This document shows, piece by piece, positions 39,701-53,138 of a stretch of DNA of 64,000 bases; position 1 is the stretch's first letter; every line of letters starts with the position of its first letter. This stretch comes from Linnemannia elongata (Eukaryota; Mortierellomycota; Mortierellomycetes; Mortierellales; Mortierellaceae), in NCBI GenBank assembly GCA_036320915.1, contig JAXBDG010000013.1, positions 1,488,001 to 1,552,000 on the forward strand, written 5' to 3'. The notes below the pieces were generated by a model, which saw nothing but the letters and a program-made list of their open reading frames with translations, ran no database searches and was not told where the DNA came from. Position numbers and translations under genes: made by a program.

Positions 39701-41142
39701 AGCAGTATGAGCCTATTCTAGCTCAAAAGCAGGTCATTAAGGACGCTATGAGAGCCCTCCAGCAACAGGTGGTCGAGCTGAACGAGTCCATCCAGTCCCA
39801 GGAATCCAAGGCAAACAAGCTTCAGGTATGCTGTTGTTGTGTGTGTGTGTGTGGGGGGGGGGGTTGTACCAGAACACTGTCGGCATCGATATGCACGTAT
39901 CTCAATTGACTGATAAGATTCCGCGCCTACCTTTTGGCATTTGTAGGATGACCTTGAGACCCTCAATCAAAAGCGTGAAGAATATCTCACAAGAATCCAG
40001 CACTGGGACAAGAAACTGGATCGGGAACGAGCTATTATCGCGCAGAGCGAGAAGGAATTGCAAGCCAGCATCCAAAAATTGGAAGTTTCGACAGAGCAAG
40101 CTCTGGGATACTGTGAGCGAGTCGAGGTCACTAAATCAAAGAAGGATCTGGAAACAGAGATCAAAGCGATGCAGGCAAAACTACTGGCGCAGGAGAAGGC
40201 GCGCGGCGCCACTGTGGAGGAGATTGTCCTTGACATGCAGCGCAAGCAAGCCGAGTACAAGACGGCCAAGGACTGCATTAGCCACATGAACCATTTTCTT
40301 GATGTAAGTTCAGCGTTGCGTTTTCACTATTTTCTTTATCGCGTGTGGATGTTTGAGTGCGGTCAAGGCTCATTTGTACCTTGTCTTGCCATAACTTAAC
40401 GCCCTTCCCCTTCTACTGCTCCTTTTCTGACCTTTTTTGCAACATATGATAGCATCTCAAGTCGACTCTGCATCACAGAATTTCGCGCTGGCGCGAATTC
40501 CGGAATCAAATGTCGCTTCGGTCTGCGATCAACTTTGGTCTCTTGCTTGCTTTCCGCAAGTATTCTGGTGAGCTGCTGTTTGATCACCAAGCGAGGGAAC
40601 TAACTATCAAGGTAAGGGCAATCTTTTTCATATCTTGCCCTTTTTGGCGCGCTACTATAGAACAAGGGAGTAACGACATGTCTTTATTTTTAATAGGTTG
40701 AGACGGATGATCCAAACTCTGCCCAGGTGGGTGTTTCGAGAGACAAGGATCCCAAGTCGTTGTCTGGAGGAGAAAAGTCGTTTTCCACCATCTGTTTCCT
40801 TTTGGCCCTCTGGAACTCGATGGCCAGTACCATTCGCTGGTGAGCTTCATCGTTTTTTTTTGTTTCTTTCTATTGTCAATGGGTGCCTGATAGGTCAAGC
40901 CTCTGACGAGCTTACTTATGTGTTCTCTTCTTCGAACGAATAGTTTGGATGAGTTTGATGTGTTCATGGATGCTGTGAACCGTCGAATTAGTATGAGTAT
41001 GCTGATTGATGCAGCACGAGAAGCGGACGGGGTGCAGTTCATTCTGATTACGCCTCAGGATGCCAGCAGTGTCAATCCCGGTCCTGATGTTCGTGTTCAT
41101 CGCCTGCACGATCCCGAGCGTAACCAAGGCGTCCTTATGTAG
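36764..41142 (+). CDS. SMC6: SMC6, ATPase of the Smc5/6 complex
   Basis: Nine exons: 36764-36868, 37027-37239, 37333-37447, 37555-38980, 39087-39825, 39947-40303, 40453-40611, 40697-40839 and 40944-41142. They give 1151 residues, the usual length. An acidic N-terminus precedes EMHDFMCHRHLKVPFGPKIN and Walker A GHNGSGKS (141-148). SMC6-specific GGKASVTNRG and QFLQSSTPADKYNSFNKGTQ follow. Two coiled-coil arms flank a hinge (about 560-620). The C-terminal head has signature LSGGEKSFSTI (from 1060) and Walker B LDEFDVFMD (from 1087). Smc5/6 acts in homologous recombination, replication-fork restart and SUMO-linked repair. Introns cut Walker A between GHNG and SGKS, and also the bond just before Walker B. 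The donor after exon 4 (TG|GTTCGT) is unusual but restores frame and the hinge sequence CQSDIILTRK. Confidence 0.93.
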
Positions 41143-43953
41143 GGCATCGTTTTGTACAGTACACATACATAAAAAAAACACCACCAAAAAAAAAAAATCC
41201 CTCTCCCCCTTTAACACATGTATGCAAGGGTACAAGAGAGGAGAGAAAGTGGATGGAGGATAAATGTCGCGTTCGGGAAATCGTGTTTCCGTGGACCTGA
41301 ACGTAGAGCAAAATGGGGACGACATGAAATGGTAACAAAGGGAAGGTCTCTTTCGATTCCACCCCTAATTGCTCCCCTTTTGGTGTCTCGTCGTTCCTCT
41401 CCTCATTCTCCATACCATTCCCCTTTTGGTCGCCACCCGTGTGTGTGTGTGTGTGTGTGTGTTTATGTTTTTCGATCGTTAGAGAGCAGTAGTCTATTAC
41501 AGTACTTTAACTATTGATGTCATTGCAAAGAGTTGTAAAGTGACTGTTTGGAAAGGGGAAAAAAAAGCATGGTTGGGGTGGTCCATTCACTCAGGGCGTC
41601 AAAACCCTGTCATCATCACCTTTTCTTTTCGTTTTGTTTTCTTTTTCTTTCTTCACTCTGTTCCTGACTTTCTTCTTCTTAGCCTCTTTCTTTTCTCCTT
41701 CTCTTCATATTCATACCCACTGATTCTCCTTCCATATACCTTCACTCCCACTTCCTTCTTTCCTTCCTTTCTTTCTTTCGCACAAGTCGCATTGACCATT
41801 CTAAACCTCACACTGACCACCAACGCTCACAACTGCATATACCTCGACACTACCTTACACTCAATTACACCCTCACCTTTTCCACTTCAGCCTTCCAGTT
41901 CAATTCAGGAACCATCAGGTACCCAACACAACAGCAGATAACAATAATCCTCCGCCAATTCACCCTATCACTCAACGCTCAAGCGCCAACAACAGCGTAT
42001 CATCACACCATCCTTGCCTCTCTCGCTTATTACTCTACCCTCTTCCCACCAAAACGGAGATACAATGGATGAGTGCATCGGGCATATACCATTTTGGCAT
42101 TCAGCTTATTCCTCGCAAATCCCGCTCGCCTTTTCAACGCAGATCGGAGTCGAGACTACATGTACCTTCGTATCAGCGAAGGGGCCTTGCTATCTTTACT
42201 TCATCCTATCTCACTTTTTCTCTCTTCACACAATGCTCGCTACCTTGACGTCCACGCCTGACCCTGACCCCAACCCTGTCCCTGTCTCTTACCCTGCACT
42301 CTTCACTATTTCACTCCGACTCGTCCAATTTTATCTCACCCCTTTCACGTTGTGAAACAACAAGCTATTTTACTGTGCAAATGGCACCATTGCTAATAGA
42401 GGGTTAGCTGGTAGCAATTCTTATCTTCGGCTTTCTTTTTGGTCCGTTACATCAGCCATTTGTAACTTCCGCGCTCCGACCATAACCATGAGCCATGACC
42501 CATGTTCATCCATTTTGTTCACTTTTTACATAACCTGCCACCCTTGAGCCATTTTTCTAATGTATGCCAACCCCACCCCTTGTGTGTGTCATCTCTTATT
42601 GTCCAATTTCCTTCTTGCGCAATACTACGCCCATTTAATTTTTTTTTCTTGTTCTGCGAAACGAAGTGTTTTGGGTCGGAAAGAAGAATGGGCGGGAGAA
42701 GAGGGAGAAAGAGGGAGAAGAGACATGGAGGCGATCAGTCGAGAGTGGCAGGGTTTGTTGTTTGACTGTTTGTGTGTGAGTGTGGAGACAAAGAGAGAAA
42801 GAAAGAAAGGGCAGTTGAGTGAGGCAAACACGAGGGAAGCGGGTGTGGCGGATGCGTGCCACCAAAATAACTTTTTTAGACAAAGGGACGAAAAGGGAAC
42901 GAATAGAAATCATGTCATCAAGCAGCAGGATGATGTTGACGAAGACGATGATGATGACCAACCAAAGTTGCTTTGCCCTTGTGATGGGATAACAAGGTAT
43001 TCAGGGCTAGATACCTTCCCCTGTCCTTTGTCAATTCCCTTATGCCCTCTCTTTTTGCCAGATCTGAGGCTCTTCTTGAAAAAAAAAAGGGGGGGGGGAG
43101 GGTCTGAACAAAGTTGCTTGCAAGGTGAATGAAACAGGATCCGCAAAAAACGTAGAGGTGACACCTTGTGTATGGTGTGTTTGTCTTGAATGTCCAGATG
43201 GACAACACCTGTCTGGTGTGATGTGACACTTGGACACAGCGTGCTATAGCCACATGCAACATTACCCTATGGTCGGACGTGTGCCTGCTCGGGTTGAAAA
43301 AAGGAGATGGAAGAAGAAACGAGGATGATGAACAAGAAAAAGAAAGAGGAAAGTGAGGAATGATGATACTGCTGATGATGATATGCGTAGAGGGGTTCTT
43401 CAAGGGGGAATAGTAAAATAGTGACTGAAGATCCAACAGTGAAGCAAAAGAACGCGCGCATGCGTGGTTTCGCATTTGTTGGAAGTCAGGAGAAGGGATC
43501 AAGAGGGAAGAAAAAACGCGACAATAAGAAAAAGAATATAAAGGTATTGCTCAAGGTCTTTACCCATTTTTTTTACCCTTTCTTATGGTATTATACCCCT
43601 TTCTTTCTTTCCTTTCCTCCTCCTCCTTCTCCTTCCTTCCTTGCCCCCGTATCCCTTGCCTCTGCATCGCAAAAACTTGCTTTTGCAATTACCAATTGGA
43701 TCCTTTGTTGTGTCTCTGTGTTTCTTGCTTTCTATCTTCTCCTGGCGTAACATAGCTGCATGGTAAAATGCTATTCTCGGCAGGGGCAATGCAAGAAAAA
43801 AAGTGAGAGAAACAGAGACAACAAATAAAGGGATTGGGCTGCCCTTTGGAACAACTCTTCTCGAATAAACAACAACGGCTGGCATGTCCTATTTGTCTGC
43901 TCTGGATCAAGAGACCCTGTCAACAACAACTTGAGATATCTTTGTCCAGGGCC

Positions 43954-43986
<33 letters not shown>

Positions 43987-44338
43987 GGTGTTTGTTCTTA
44001 CCCTCGGGCAATTCTTTTGATGTCTTGGGATCCAGCATTGTCTCTACCTCTCTCCCACACCACAACCTCCCTTCTTGTCGTCTTCTCCATCTTCGCTTTT
44101 CTTTTCCTTCTTTCCCAGGGGATGATCGATCGCACTCTTCTTCCGTTCTTTTTTTCTCTCGCTCCTTCTTGCTCAATTGACATTTCACTCCTCATACATA
44201 CTCACACCACTATTTGCTCACGATAGAACCTTTGTACTTCAATTGCTCCCCTCCATCTAGAGTTACACACACTACCCATATACAACAACATCAACAACAA
44301 CAAACATACCAGCATTAACAACACATAATAGTCTTAAT
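41143..44338. other. 3.2-kb gene-free spacer
   Basis: This stretch holds the SMC6 3' end and the promoter and leader of the long PH-domain gene. I see simple sequence: a (GT)12 microsatellite at 41439-41462, pyrimidine-rich tracts near 41620-41780 and 43560-43640, and a 27-base T-run at 43960-43986. Frames such as 42014-42355 and 43421-43750 are low-complexity and have no recognisable product. Confidence 0.5.
41439..41462 (+). repeat. (GT)12 microsatellite
   Basis: Twelve uninterrupted GT units downstream of SMC6. Confidence 0.9.
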
Positions 44339-47300
44339 ATGACATCAACAACAACTGCCGTCCAGCAGGAGATGTTGCTCCCAACTCACGACGATGACCA
44401 GCACTTTCAATATCGTCATCAACTTAGTCATCGACTACTCCACACTCCTCCTCCTCCTCTTCCTCCTCCTCGAGAGCAAGAGCAGCAGCAAGATGCACGA
44501 AGGGAGGACAACAACAGTAACAACAGCAATTCGAACAATGCTCATAAACGACATCATGGCTCAGACTCCGACCACGCGCTGCAGCCAGTCAAAGTCAGGG
44601 ATCGGTACCTTCAGATACCATCAGTATTCTCACCATCAGCGCCAGCAGAGAGAGCCCACAAACGTGATTCAATCGACGACTGCTGCTGCTGCTCTTGCTG
44701 GGTTGACACTCCTGACGAGCCCGTCGACGATCCGCCACAGTGGCAGCAATTGCATCAACAAGAACAAGGACACCGACCACCACGCCACCTTCAGTCTCAA
44801 CTAGTACCCCAACAGCAACAGCAACTAGCCTCACCATCCGCACAACAGGACTCATGGATTGGAGCTGGTTCTAGATCCTCCATAGTCTCACCCTTGCCTT
44901 TGTCATTGGCGTCATCGTCTCCTTGTTTTCTAACTTCCAGTGATACTACCGTCGTCGTCGTCGACTCCCCTTCATTATTATTGTCTCCGCCATCATTATC
45001 GTCGTCACATGCACCCTGTGGATATGGCTGTCCGTGTTTATCGACTCCATTGGATGCTGACCAGCAACAGCGACTACCATGCGTTATTGGCAACAACACC
45101 TCCTCGTCTTCTATTACCCCATCTTCATCTAATTCAGCATATGGCCCAGCAGCAACGACAGCAACAGGAATTGCAACAACAGAAGCAGCAACAATTGGCT
45201 TTTCACACTCCGATCCTGCCATCTCACCTTCAACATCAACAACACCTCCTTTTCTTTTTGCTCCTAAACCTCAACAGCAACATCAACTGCATGCTGATGC
45301 TAGGACATCCTTGCCACCATCCTCCCCCTCATTTCTGCCCAATCCACCTTTTCCTTTGACCTCTTCCTCCTCCTTCTCTCCATCATCGCCAACCGAACGA
45401 ACAGCAAGGGACATCTTTCAAGGTATTTTTCTGGTTATGCCGATGATTGCCTTTTTTTTTTTGTTTTATTTCAGACGTTACTGTTGAGACGTGTTCAGTC
45501 GCACAGCCATTCGCGAATTGGCGTGAATGTAAAAAGATCAAGAGAATGAGATATAACGAGAGAAATTGGGAGATATGTAAACGAGGGATTTGTTCCGGCA
45601 AACAAAACTGCGTTAGTGTGTTATGAACGTATGTGCCCTCATCCATTCATCCATGCGTTTTGCCGACATAATAATGGGCATTCGCATGGTTCACAAAAAA
45701 ATTCAGGAGATAAGTTTTAAAAGCAAAGCGGTATCCTTTCAATGCTTTCGCATCCCTTCAACTTTTTTTGCGTTTCTTTTGCATTGTGGGTATCTTTTTT
45801 TACTTTGCCAGCGAGATATATTGATACCGAAGGAGGGAATGGTTACCCTCTTGCATTCTTCCCACAAGAGAACGTCAAAAAAAAGTGAACAGGGATCGAG
45901 AAAGAAGGAACGAGGGGTAATGGAGGGAAGGGGCTAGAAACAACGGCAGTATAAAGATAAACAACAAACAACAAGGGTCAAGGCAAAAGAAAGAACGAAA
46001 AGAAGAAAAAAAAAAGGGTGAACGAGGAGCTGGCTGACCTGAGAGCACAGATGCAATGGTAATCCTTAGGTTACGAGTTTGAACAAAGGGGATAATAATA
46101 ACAAGGAAAACACCTGAATGGGTTTATTTATTTTATTTGATTGCTTGCAGGTACCGGTTTGAACCTTGAGAGAGAATGGAGGCAAATGGAGAGTGAGGAA
46201 GGGGATGGAAAAGGGGAAGGGATGAGGGGAAGGGCGAGAAGGGAGGGCAAAGGGAGTAGAGATGGAAAAGGGACGGAGACAGAGAGAAAAGAAAAAGGTG
46301 AGTAAGAAGAGAGAGAGGGGGCAGACACACGTACATGGTACAAACATGTTGAGAAGTCCAAGGAAGAGAAAGCATAGAAGCGAAGAAGTTCGTTTGTCTT
46401 ATCACTTTGCGCAAAGAACAAGGATAAAAGAGAGGGGGATGTTCATTATTATGGTATGGAGCTTGTTCCTGTTCTTAATGCAGTGTATGTGAGTGTGCGT
46501 GTTGAGAAGAGCAAAGCCCAATCTCAGTGGCCACCACATATTGCAGAGGACTCCTTTTGGTTTTCTTCTTTCTGTCTTCCTTCCTTCGTTCCTTCGTTCT
46601 TTTTTTTTTCCTTTGCGCAACTAGCATTGGTGACCCTTCCTTTCTTCCTTCTTCTTCTCATCCTCCTTCTCGTCTTGTTCCTCTGCTGGCACTTTTGCCT
46701 GTCTTTGATTGCACCCTCCCACTGTTCTCTTCACAGTAGACCCTTGCACTTTTTGCGTAAATCCGCATCATTAAACCCATCCTTCCTTCTTCTGCTCGTT
46801 CATTCGTTCGTTGGGTCATTGTTCAATTAACATTAACATTACCATTGGCATTGGCAGTAGCATTGGCATTGGCATTGTAAGACGTGCATTTATCTTTCCT
46901 ATCCTCTCCCACTCGCGCGCGTTTCTCTCTTTCCCTTTCTCTCTCTCTCCTCCCTTCTCCTTGGCAGTTAACCACACTCACATTACAATCGCACTACCAC
47001 AAATTACACCCTGACTTTGGCACTCAGCCTCTTCAATATTACTTCATTACTTGAACAGCAACTAACATTCATCCATCCCCTTCCTTCATCCTCGCATCTC
47101 ACCCCCTTCCGATTCCCCGATACGATCCATCCATTTCGAATTGTAGGATCGCATCCCACGGCAACAGCAACATCAACAGCATCATTTTCACCTTCATCCC
47201 ATCTCCGGCCTGTGCACCAATTTTCACGACCCCATCCGACCCATCCCAGGCCGTCATTCCTTACATCCTCCTCATTATCATCTTCGTCTTCTTCCGCTTC

Positions 47301-50300
47301 TTCTTCCACTTCCTCCGCCGCATCGTCATTATCCTTTCTTTCTTCTTCAACCTCATTATCATCATCGTCTTCGACAACACGACAACCTACCCTTGCATCA
47401 TCCCCTCATTCATCGACACCGTGCCATCACTGCACTAGTTGTTTGGACTTGCAGCACCAGCAGCAGCACAAGCCATCTATTGCCCCGAAAGCTCGCTGTT
47501 TAGGTAAAAATACAACCACAAGGTTTTTTCTGTTTTTGCGCACTGTTCACTTTGTGTGTTCGTTTGTACTCGTGTTTTTTTTTTTTTTTTTTGAGATGGC
47601 CCTTTTGTTGGAATTTGATATCGACACAAACGACAATCACCTTTTTCATTTCATCTCCCTCGATTTTCTTTTTCAAAATATCCATCGCCTTTTTCTTTTT
47701 TTTTCTTTCTTTCATTGTGCCTTCTTCCTATATATTGTCATTATCTCCCTCCCCCCTTGTCTTTTCCATCTCTCTTTCTTATTTCCTCCAATCCCTGACT
47801 CTCTTTTCGCTTTACTCTCCAAATTGTCCCATTCAAACTCGTATGTGTGCTCGCTTGCGAAAAAAGAAAAATATGTGTGGATGTCGATCCCTGACTAAAA
47901 ATACCCTGCCCTGTTCATCGCTCTCGTATTCAAACACACAACCCCCACCCCATTCTTCTTCTTCTTCTTCTTCAAAAAGAGACAGAAACCCCTCCGTGCT
48001 CACACACACAGTTTTATTAGTACTCACTCTGTCCCTTAATCATCTGCTGCAACATAGGGCAACCGTCAAGCTCCTTCTTCACCCCTTCCACTTCTCCTTT
48101 CACTTCTCCTGTCTCAGGAGCAGGAACACCAACACCCCCAACAACAACAACAACAACAACAACCCCTGTCGAGACGACAGTCACCATCACAACCACTGAC
48201 ATCAACTGTCGCTGTTCCCCTGAAAAACTTGCCTTCTGCCCTCATCAAATTTCAATCCCTTCCTCTTCTCCCTCTACCGGCACTTCCCTTCCCCATCAGC
48301 AGCAACCACGAGTAACTGCAACGTCGCCATTAATTTTCACCGAAATCCAGCCCTTGCGTTACTTTCGTCCGCAGGAAGTCAACGACATCGCCAACAACGA
48401 AACCGTCAGAAACAATTACAACAACACCAACACCGCTGACGACCCAATAGAGCCTACATTCCCAACTGACCTGGAAATTCAAGTCCAAAACTCGCTCGAC
48501 TACCTCTCTTCACTGGAGACTTATCCCTTATCCGAGCAGGAGGTCATCAAAAGGTCTCTCTCGAAACGCAAAAAGCGCCCTCAGAGCTGGATCGCCCTGA
48601 AAGAGTTTGTCAGCAATCGCATCTTTGGCCATCACAAAGAACGGAACAGTAGCCGACACCACCAGCAGCAACAGGATTGTCCTACTCCGACCGACAGACC
48701 CCCACTTCTTTTTCTTGGTCACAGCCGTAACCACAGCACACCACTTCTTGGGAATTACGAGCAGCAAGAACGCCACCAAGAGTTCCTTGTTCGTTCGCCT
48801 TCGCCTTCTCCTTCGTTGCCTGTTGCCTCCTCTGCCGGTACCCCTCGTTCGGCACCAAATTCATACTCGCGTGCGACCTCGCATCTTTTGAAGACAGGCT
48901 CAGCTCGTTGGTCAGAAGACCCTCAGCTTCAGCAACAGGTAAAGAAACATGATCCATTGAGGTCTTAACTTGTTTGTTGCCCCACATCACCCTCATCTCA
49001 TTTTTATGCTCCGAGACTAGCGCGCCATTCAGTTTTATCGCACGAGCCAGTGAGCTCCTTACCCCACGTTGTTTCTCCCTCTTTAACCCTAATCGCGTCT
49101 ACCTGTCCTCTTTTGCGTCAAACCAGCTGCCCTGTGCTCGTGCCGAATCTCCTTCAAGTTTACCCGCCAATTCCAGCACTCTCTCCCTACCTAACCACCG
49201 CCACAGCTTTGGTGGACACACCTCCACCACACGCCCGTCCATGCGAGACTGGACTACAACATCCTTGGCCAATATAAGAGCTCCAGGCTCCAGGGCCACC
49301 TCCCCCCAACCATCGATCCTCTCTCCTTCCCCCATTTCCACTTCACCCTCACCTCGCTCATCTTCTCCTCCTCCTCACCCTTACATCCCCTTTCAACGGA
49401 GCCCACGCAGCGACTCAGGAACGACGCCTACACACAAAGCCGCCACTTTTGGTCCCTCAACATCTTTTTCCCAGCTTCAATCTCGCTTTGAATCCAGCGC
49501 CGCATCAGTCACCGGTTCTACCACATTGCCCTCACCACCCACCTACAACCACCCTCCTCTACCTCACGCCTCATCTTCAACTTCCATATCCAACTACGCA
49601 TCATCTTCAATGAGCTCACTTTCTAATCTCTCGACAACCTCCAACATCTCGTCTGTGTCAAGTCCTAGTCCTTCAAGCATCTCCTTGTACGCGACATTGC
49701 CCAGGAGTCCCTTGCGCAAAACCACAGCTGGAGGCCAACACCCTTTGGCGACGGTATCGACATTCGAGTCAGACCCAACAGCAGCAGCAACTAACGAAGT
49801 AGCTAAGAGTGTCGAGGCGAATAAGTCTTACACAAATATTCAACAGCCAACAAACGACTCGTCAGCAGCAGGATCACCGTCGACCCTGAGCGAGAGCAGC
49901 CAGTTTTCTTCGGAAGACGCTGCTTCCAGGCTGCAGGACGCGTCACCAGACCATCCCAAGAACCGTATCTTCAGTGCGGGACAACAGCAAACTGGATCTT
50001 CTAATCTGGACAAGAAGCAGGAGGATTTGAGGGTACTAAAGAGCGCTGTTCTTTCAGGATCTCATAATATCCTGATGCTCCAAATCAAGGCCGGTCACCA
50101 GAGCATGAATCCCGAACTGGCCGCCGCTGTCGAACTAGGCGACAACCAAGAGACCAGCGATTCGGATTGGGCAAGTGTCGCCGTGACATCTGGAGACACT
50201 CAACCTCTATCGCCTCTCACCGCCTCATACCCAGTCTTGATGCATTGTCCTCTGGCTCCTTCTAGCACAATATCAGTTGATACCTCTGCTGAAGGAGGCA

Positions 50301-53138
50301 CCCCAAATGAGTCAGGCGCTGAATCAGAACCACAAGCACAAATCCTTTCAGAGACTACAGGAACGACAGCTTCATTCCCGCCAGCAGGACCAACCACTTT
50401 GACAGCGCCATCTGAACCAAAACGGGAGTTTGAGATGTGGATGCCACCGCCACCCAGACCACGACCGGCACAGGACACCCACCGAGCTCAGCCCCAACCT
50501 CATCACCATTCTCGACTCCATTTCCCTCGACTCTTGAAGCAGCGCTCGTTCAACTTTCCTTTTATCACGTCTTCGTCGTCGACTTCGACTTCGAGTACCT
50601 CTTCACAGCAGAGTGGATCCAGCACTAGCGCAACTTCGAGGGCATCAGTCGACGGCTCTTCTTCACAGGCGGCTGGATCAAGATTAGAGGGTCAGGACCC
50701 AGCAGAACGAGCGGCGTCATGTGATATCCCTCGCCCTGTTGGACCACCAGATCCTATCCCGCCATACTACCAGCACCTTCAGAACCGCCAGAACCGGAGA
50801 AGCTCTTCGTTCCGTCGACGGTCACACGCTGGAGAGTTGGAGCGGTTCTCGCCTGGATGGGTTGTCGTGGAGAACTCTCATCACAGTGGTAGCCATACAG
50901 GAGGAGCAACGACACCTACTAGAGCGTCTATGAGTGACGATCAAGCGGTTGCAGCTACTTCTCCGGAGGCGCATCAACGCCGGAGCTCGGCAACAACATC
51001 TCGTCGTCATGTGTCCTTGGGAGTGCAACCTCACTTGACGGCCATGTGGGGTCGTCTATTGACGTCCATTCTTCCTTTAGGAAATGACCATCATCAGCAC
51101 GCTCAGGATGCCGATAGCACGCCTAACAGGGACCGGGACAACTCTGCAGCTGCATCAGCACTTCCGTTGAGTGGAGATATCGATCCGTACCTGCAACAAC
51201 AGCGTTTGCTCTTGACGCCTCTAAGCCAGCAGCAGCAGATCCACCCTCTCTACCAACAACAGCTGTTCTTCTATGCAGATGAAGTCGTGAGCGAGCCTGT
51301 GCGACGAATTTCAGAGTCACCAGGTCCCACTAGTTTCCATTCGGGTTCCGAGGACGCCACTCACAACCAGCCAAGGCGGTCAATGGCCAGCGAGAGGTTC
51401 CGAAGGGCAAACTCTCCTTCATTTTTCCCAGCCCTAGCCCACAATGCACATCTGCAGGGAGAACTTGCCCAAGAGGACGGTCGTGAGAGTCTTGAGATGA
51501 GCTCATCAGACTCGGGAGCCTTCATGAGACCCGATTCGTTTTACGGTCAGGCTGTTGTTGGGGGTGGAGATACTATTCTGTCACCGAGATCATTGTCGGT
51601 GGATGGCAAGATTCCCGTCTCTTGTTTGGCATTGTCACAGCCTCCTTCGTACTGGGAGGCCGAAATCAAGTATAAAGGTTGGCCCAAGATTGAGCCCCGC
51701 CACGAGCAAGGTCAAGAGGCTCTACCTCGTTACACGTGCTCGGTCTTCCGAGAGGGTTGTGTCAATCGCAAGACGGAGCTTGTTGGCAACTGGCGACCTT
51801 ACCGCCGTCCTTGGAAGTAAGTCTTAGCATCGTTTGGTTGTTGTTGTTGTCGTTGCTGTTGTTGTTGTTGTTGCTTTTAACGTAACTAGAAGAAAGTGCT
51901 GACTATGGTTTGTTGTAATATCTGACATGAATAGGAGAACGTTTGCTCATCTTCGCGGCACGGCGTTAAGATTGTACGCTGTCGATATGGAAGACGTGCC
52001 TCGACTCCATGTCCGCAACATCAGTCTCCAACTGGCGAAATGTGAGATCGCGACCGACTACAAGCAACGGCCCAACGTGATCCGAATCCGAGCCTGCGAT
52101 CGTACTGTTTTGATGGAGTGCAAGGACAGGATTGATGCCTTGACTTGGTTGGAGCACTTGCAGGCTGCTGCCAACATTGCGACTAGTCTTGAGGATAGGT
52201 CTATGCCAAAGTTTTATACCTTGCCTCGAGCTCCGCCACAGTCCCAACAGGGCAATAGATCCTCGATGTCGTCGAATTCACGGTTGAGCAGCGTTGGGTC
52301 GAATGTCTCTGGACGGAACCATCAACAAACTCCTCAGCCACTGCCGCCAGTTCAGCCATCGTTGGCACAGCAGCAGCAGCGTCGTGCGTCGGTGGTGCCG
52401 ATGGTTGCCTCGCCTCGTAGCAGCACTGAATTGGATGCAGACGCAGGTGCCGAGCGTCGAGTGCGACGATCGAGGAGTGGTGGACTCTTGACGACGACAA
52501 CAACACGGTCCGAGCAGAATTCTTCAAACCGAGAAAGAAGGGAGAGGGATCGACGAAGCAACGACGCGTTGAGTGACGAGGCGATGCTGCGGAATGTTCT
52601 CCGAGCGCTGGGTCATACGCCGGAATCGAACTCGGGCTCTTTACCTTCGACGGACGGGAATGACGTTGACGAAGAAGATGATAGTGAGAATGATGAGGAT
52701 GACGGTCAGGGCACGGATGCTGAGGCAGGTTCTCCTTCTACGGCGCAAGAGTCGGCAAGGCGTAGGAGATCGGCTGGGCGTCGGTGTGGTGACCGGGGTC
52801 ACCATCACCATGACTATAATACGACAATTATTGTTGCGGCCGGTCCAACTGCGATCAGTGGTGTTGTGACGGAAGACGAGGGAGGTAATCCTCCTGCTGG
52901 TGGTAGGCGAAGTGAAGATCACTCGGGTTTAGAAACGCTTACATCGACGCGTGGGCTTCCTCGACAGGTGACTTCGCCCAGCGTACAGATTGCAGCACGC
53001 CAGCAGCAGAGGGCGAGTTGGAACAGGAGGCTGTTTTCAGGTCTTTGGGGTCATCACCATGATTCCTCCTCTTCACAGCAACAGCAGCAGCAGCAACAAC
53101 AACAACATACCCCCGTGCCTTTGGCTGCTGCAACCTAA
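44339..53138 (+). CDS. Very long disordered protein with C-terminal PH domain
   Basis: Proposed exons are 44339-45422, 47147-47503 (optional), 48118-48938, 49127-51816 and 51935-53138. They give 2051 residues, or 1932 without the optional exon. The last three are firm: frames close and the PH domain is split cleanly at WKR. Linking the first exon is inference. It has the only good ATG (MTSTTTAVQQEMLLPT), its phase fits, and the later exons lack a start. Most of the protein is Ser/Pro/Gln/Thr-rich and disordered. The PH domain runs from YTCSVFREGCVNRKTEL through RPYRRPWKRTFAHLRGTALR and KQRPNVIRIRACDRTVLMEC to ALTWLEHLQAAANIA, then MPKFYTLPRAP. Such fungal proteins are thought to be cortical or signalling scaffolds. 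There is no Sec7 or GAP domain. The tail has an acidic block and a Gln run. Confidence 0.65.
45423..47146. other. 1.7-kb low-complexity stretch, proposed as a long first intron
   Basis: Begins with G|GTATTT after exon 44339-45422 and ends at GAATTGTAG before 47147. It holds purine-rich and pyrimidine-rich blocks and a degenerate ATTGGC repeat near 46842-46878. No coding segment is supported. If the first exon belongs to a separate gene, this region would instead be intergenic. Confidence 0.35.

Noticed and set aside
42014..42355. Plus-strand 113-residue frame with DPDPNPVPV
   Set aside because: Lies in a simple-sequence spacer. No splice context or recognised family.
47017..47515. Frame 47017 onward as an independent gene
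   Set aside because: No internal ATG, and it starts only at TTG. Treated as a possible cassette exon of the PH-domain gene instead.
48130..48160. CAACAA-type repeat as a CRISPR or tandem-repeat array
   Set aside because: It is a translated Thr (ACA) microsatellite inside an exon, with no spacers.
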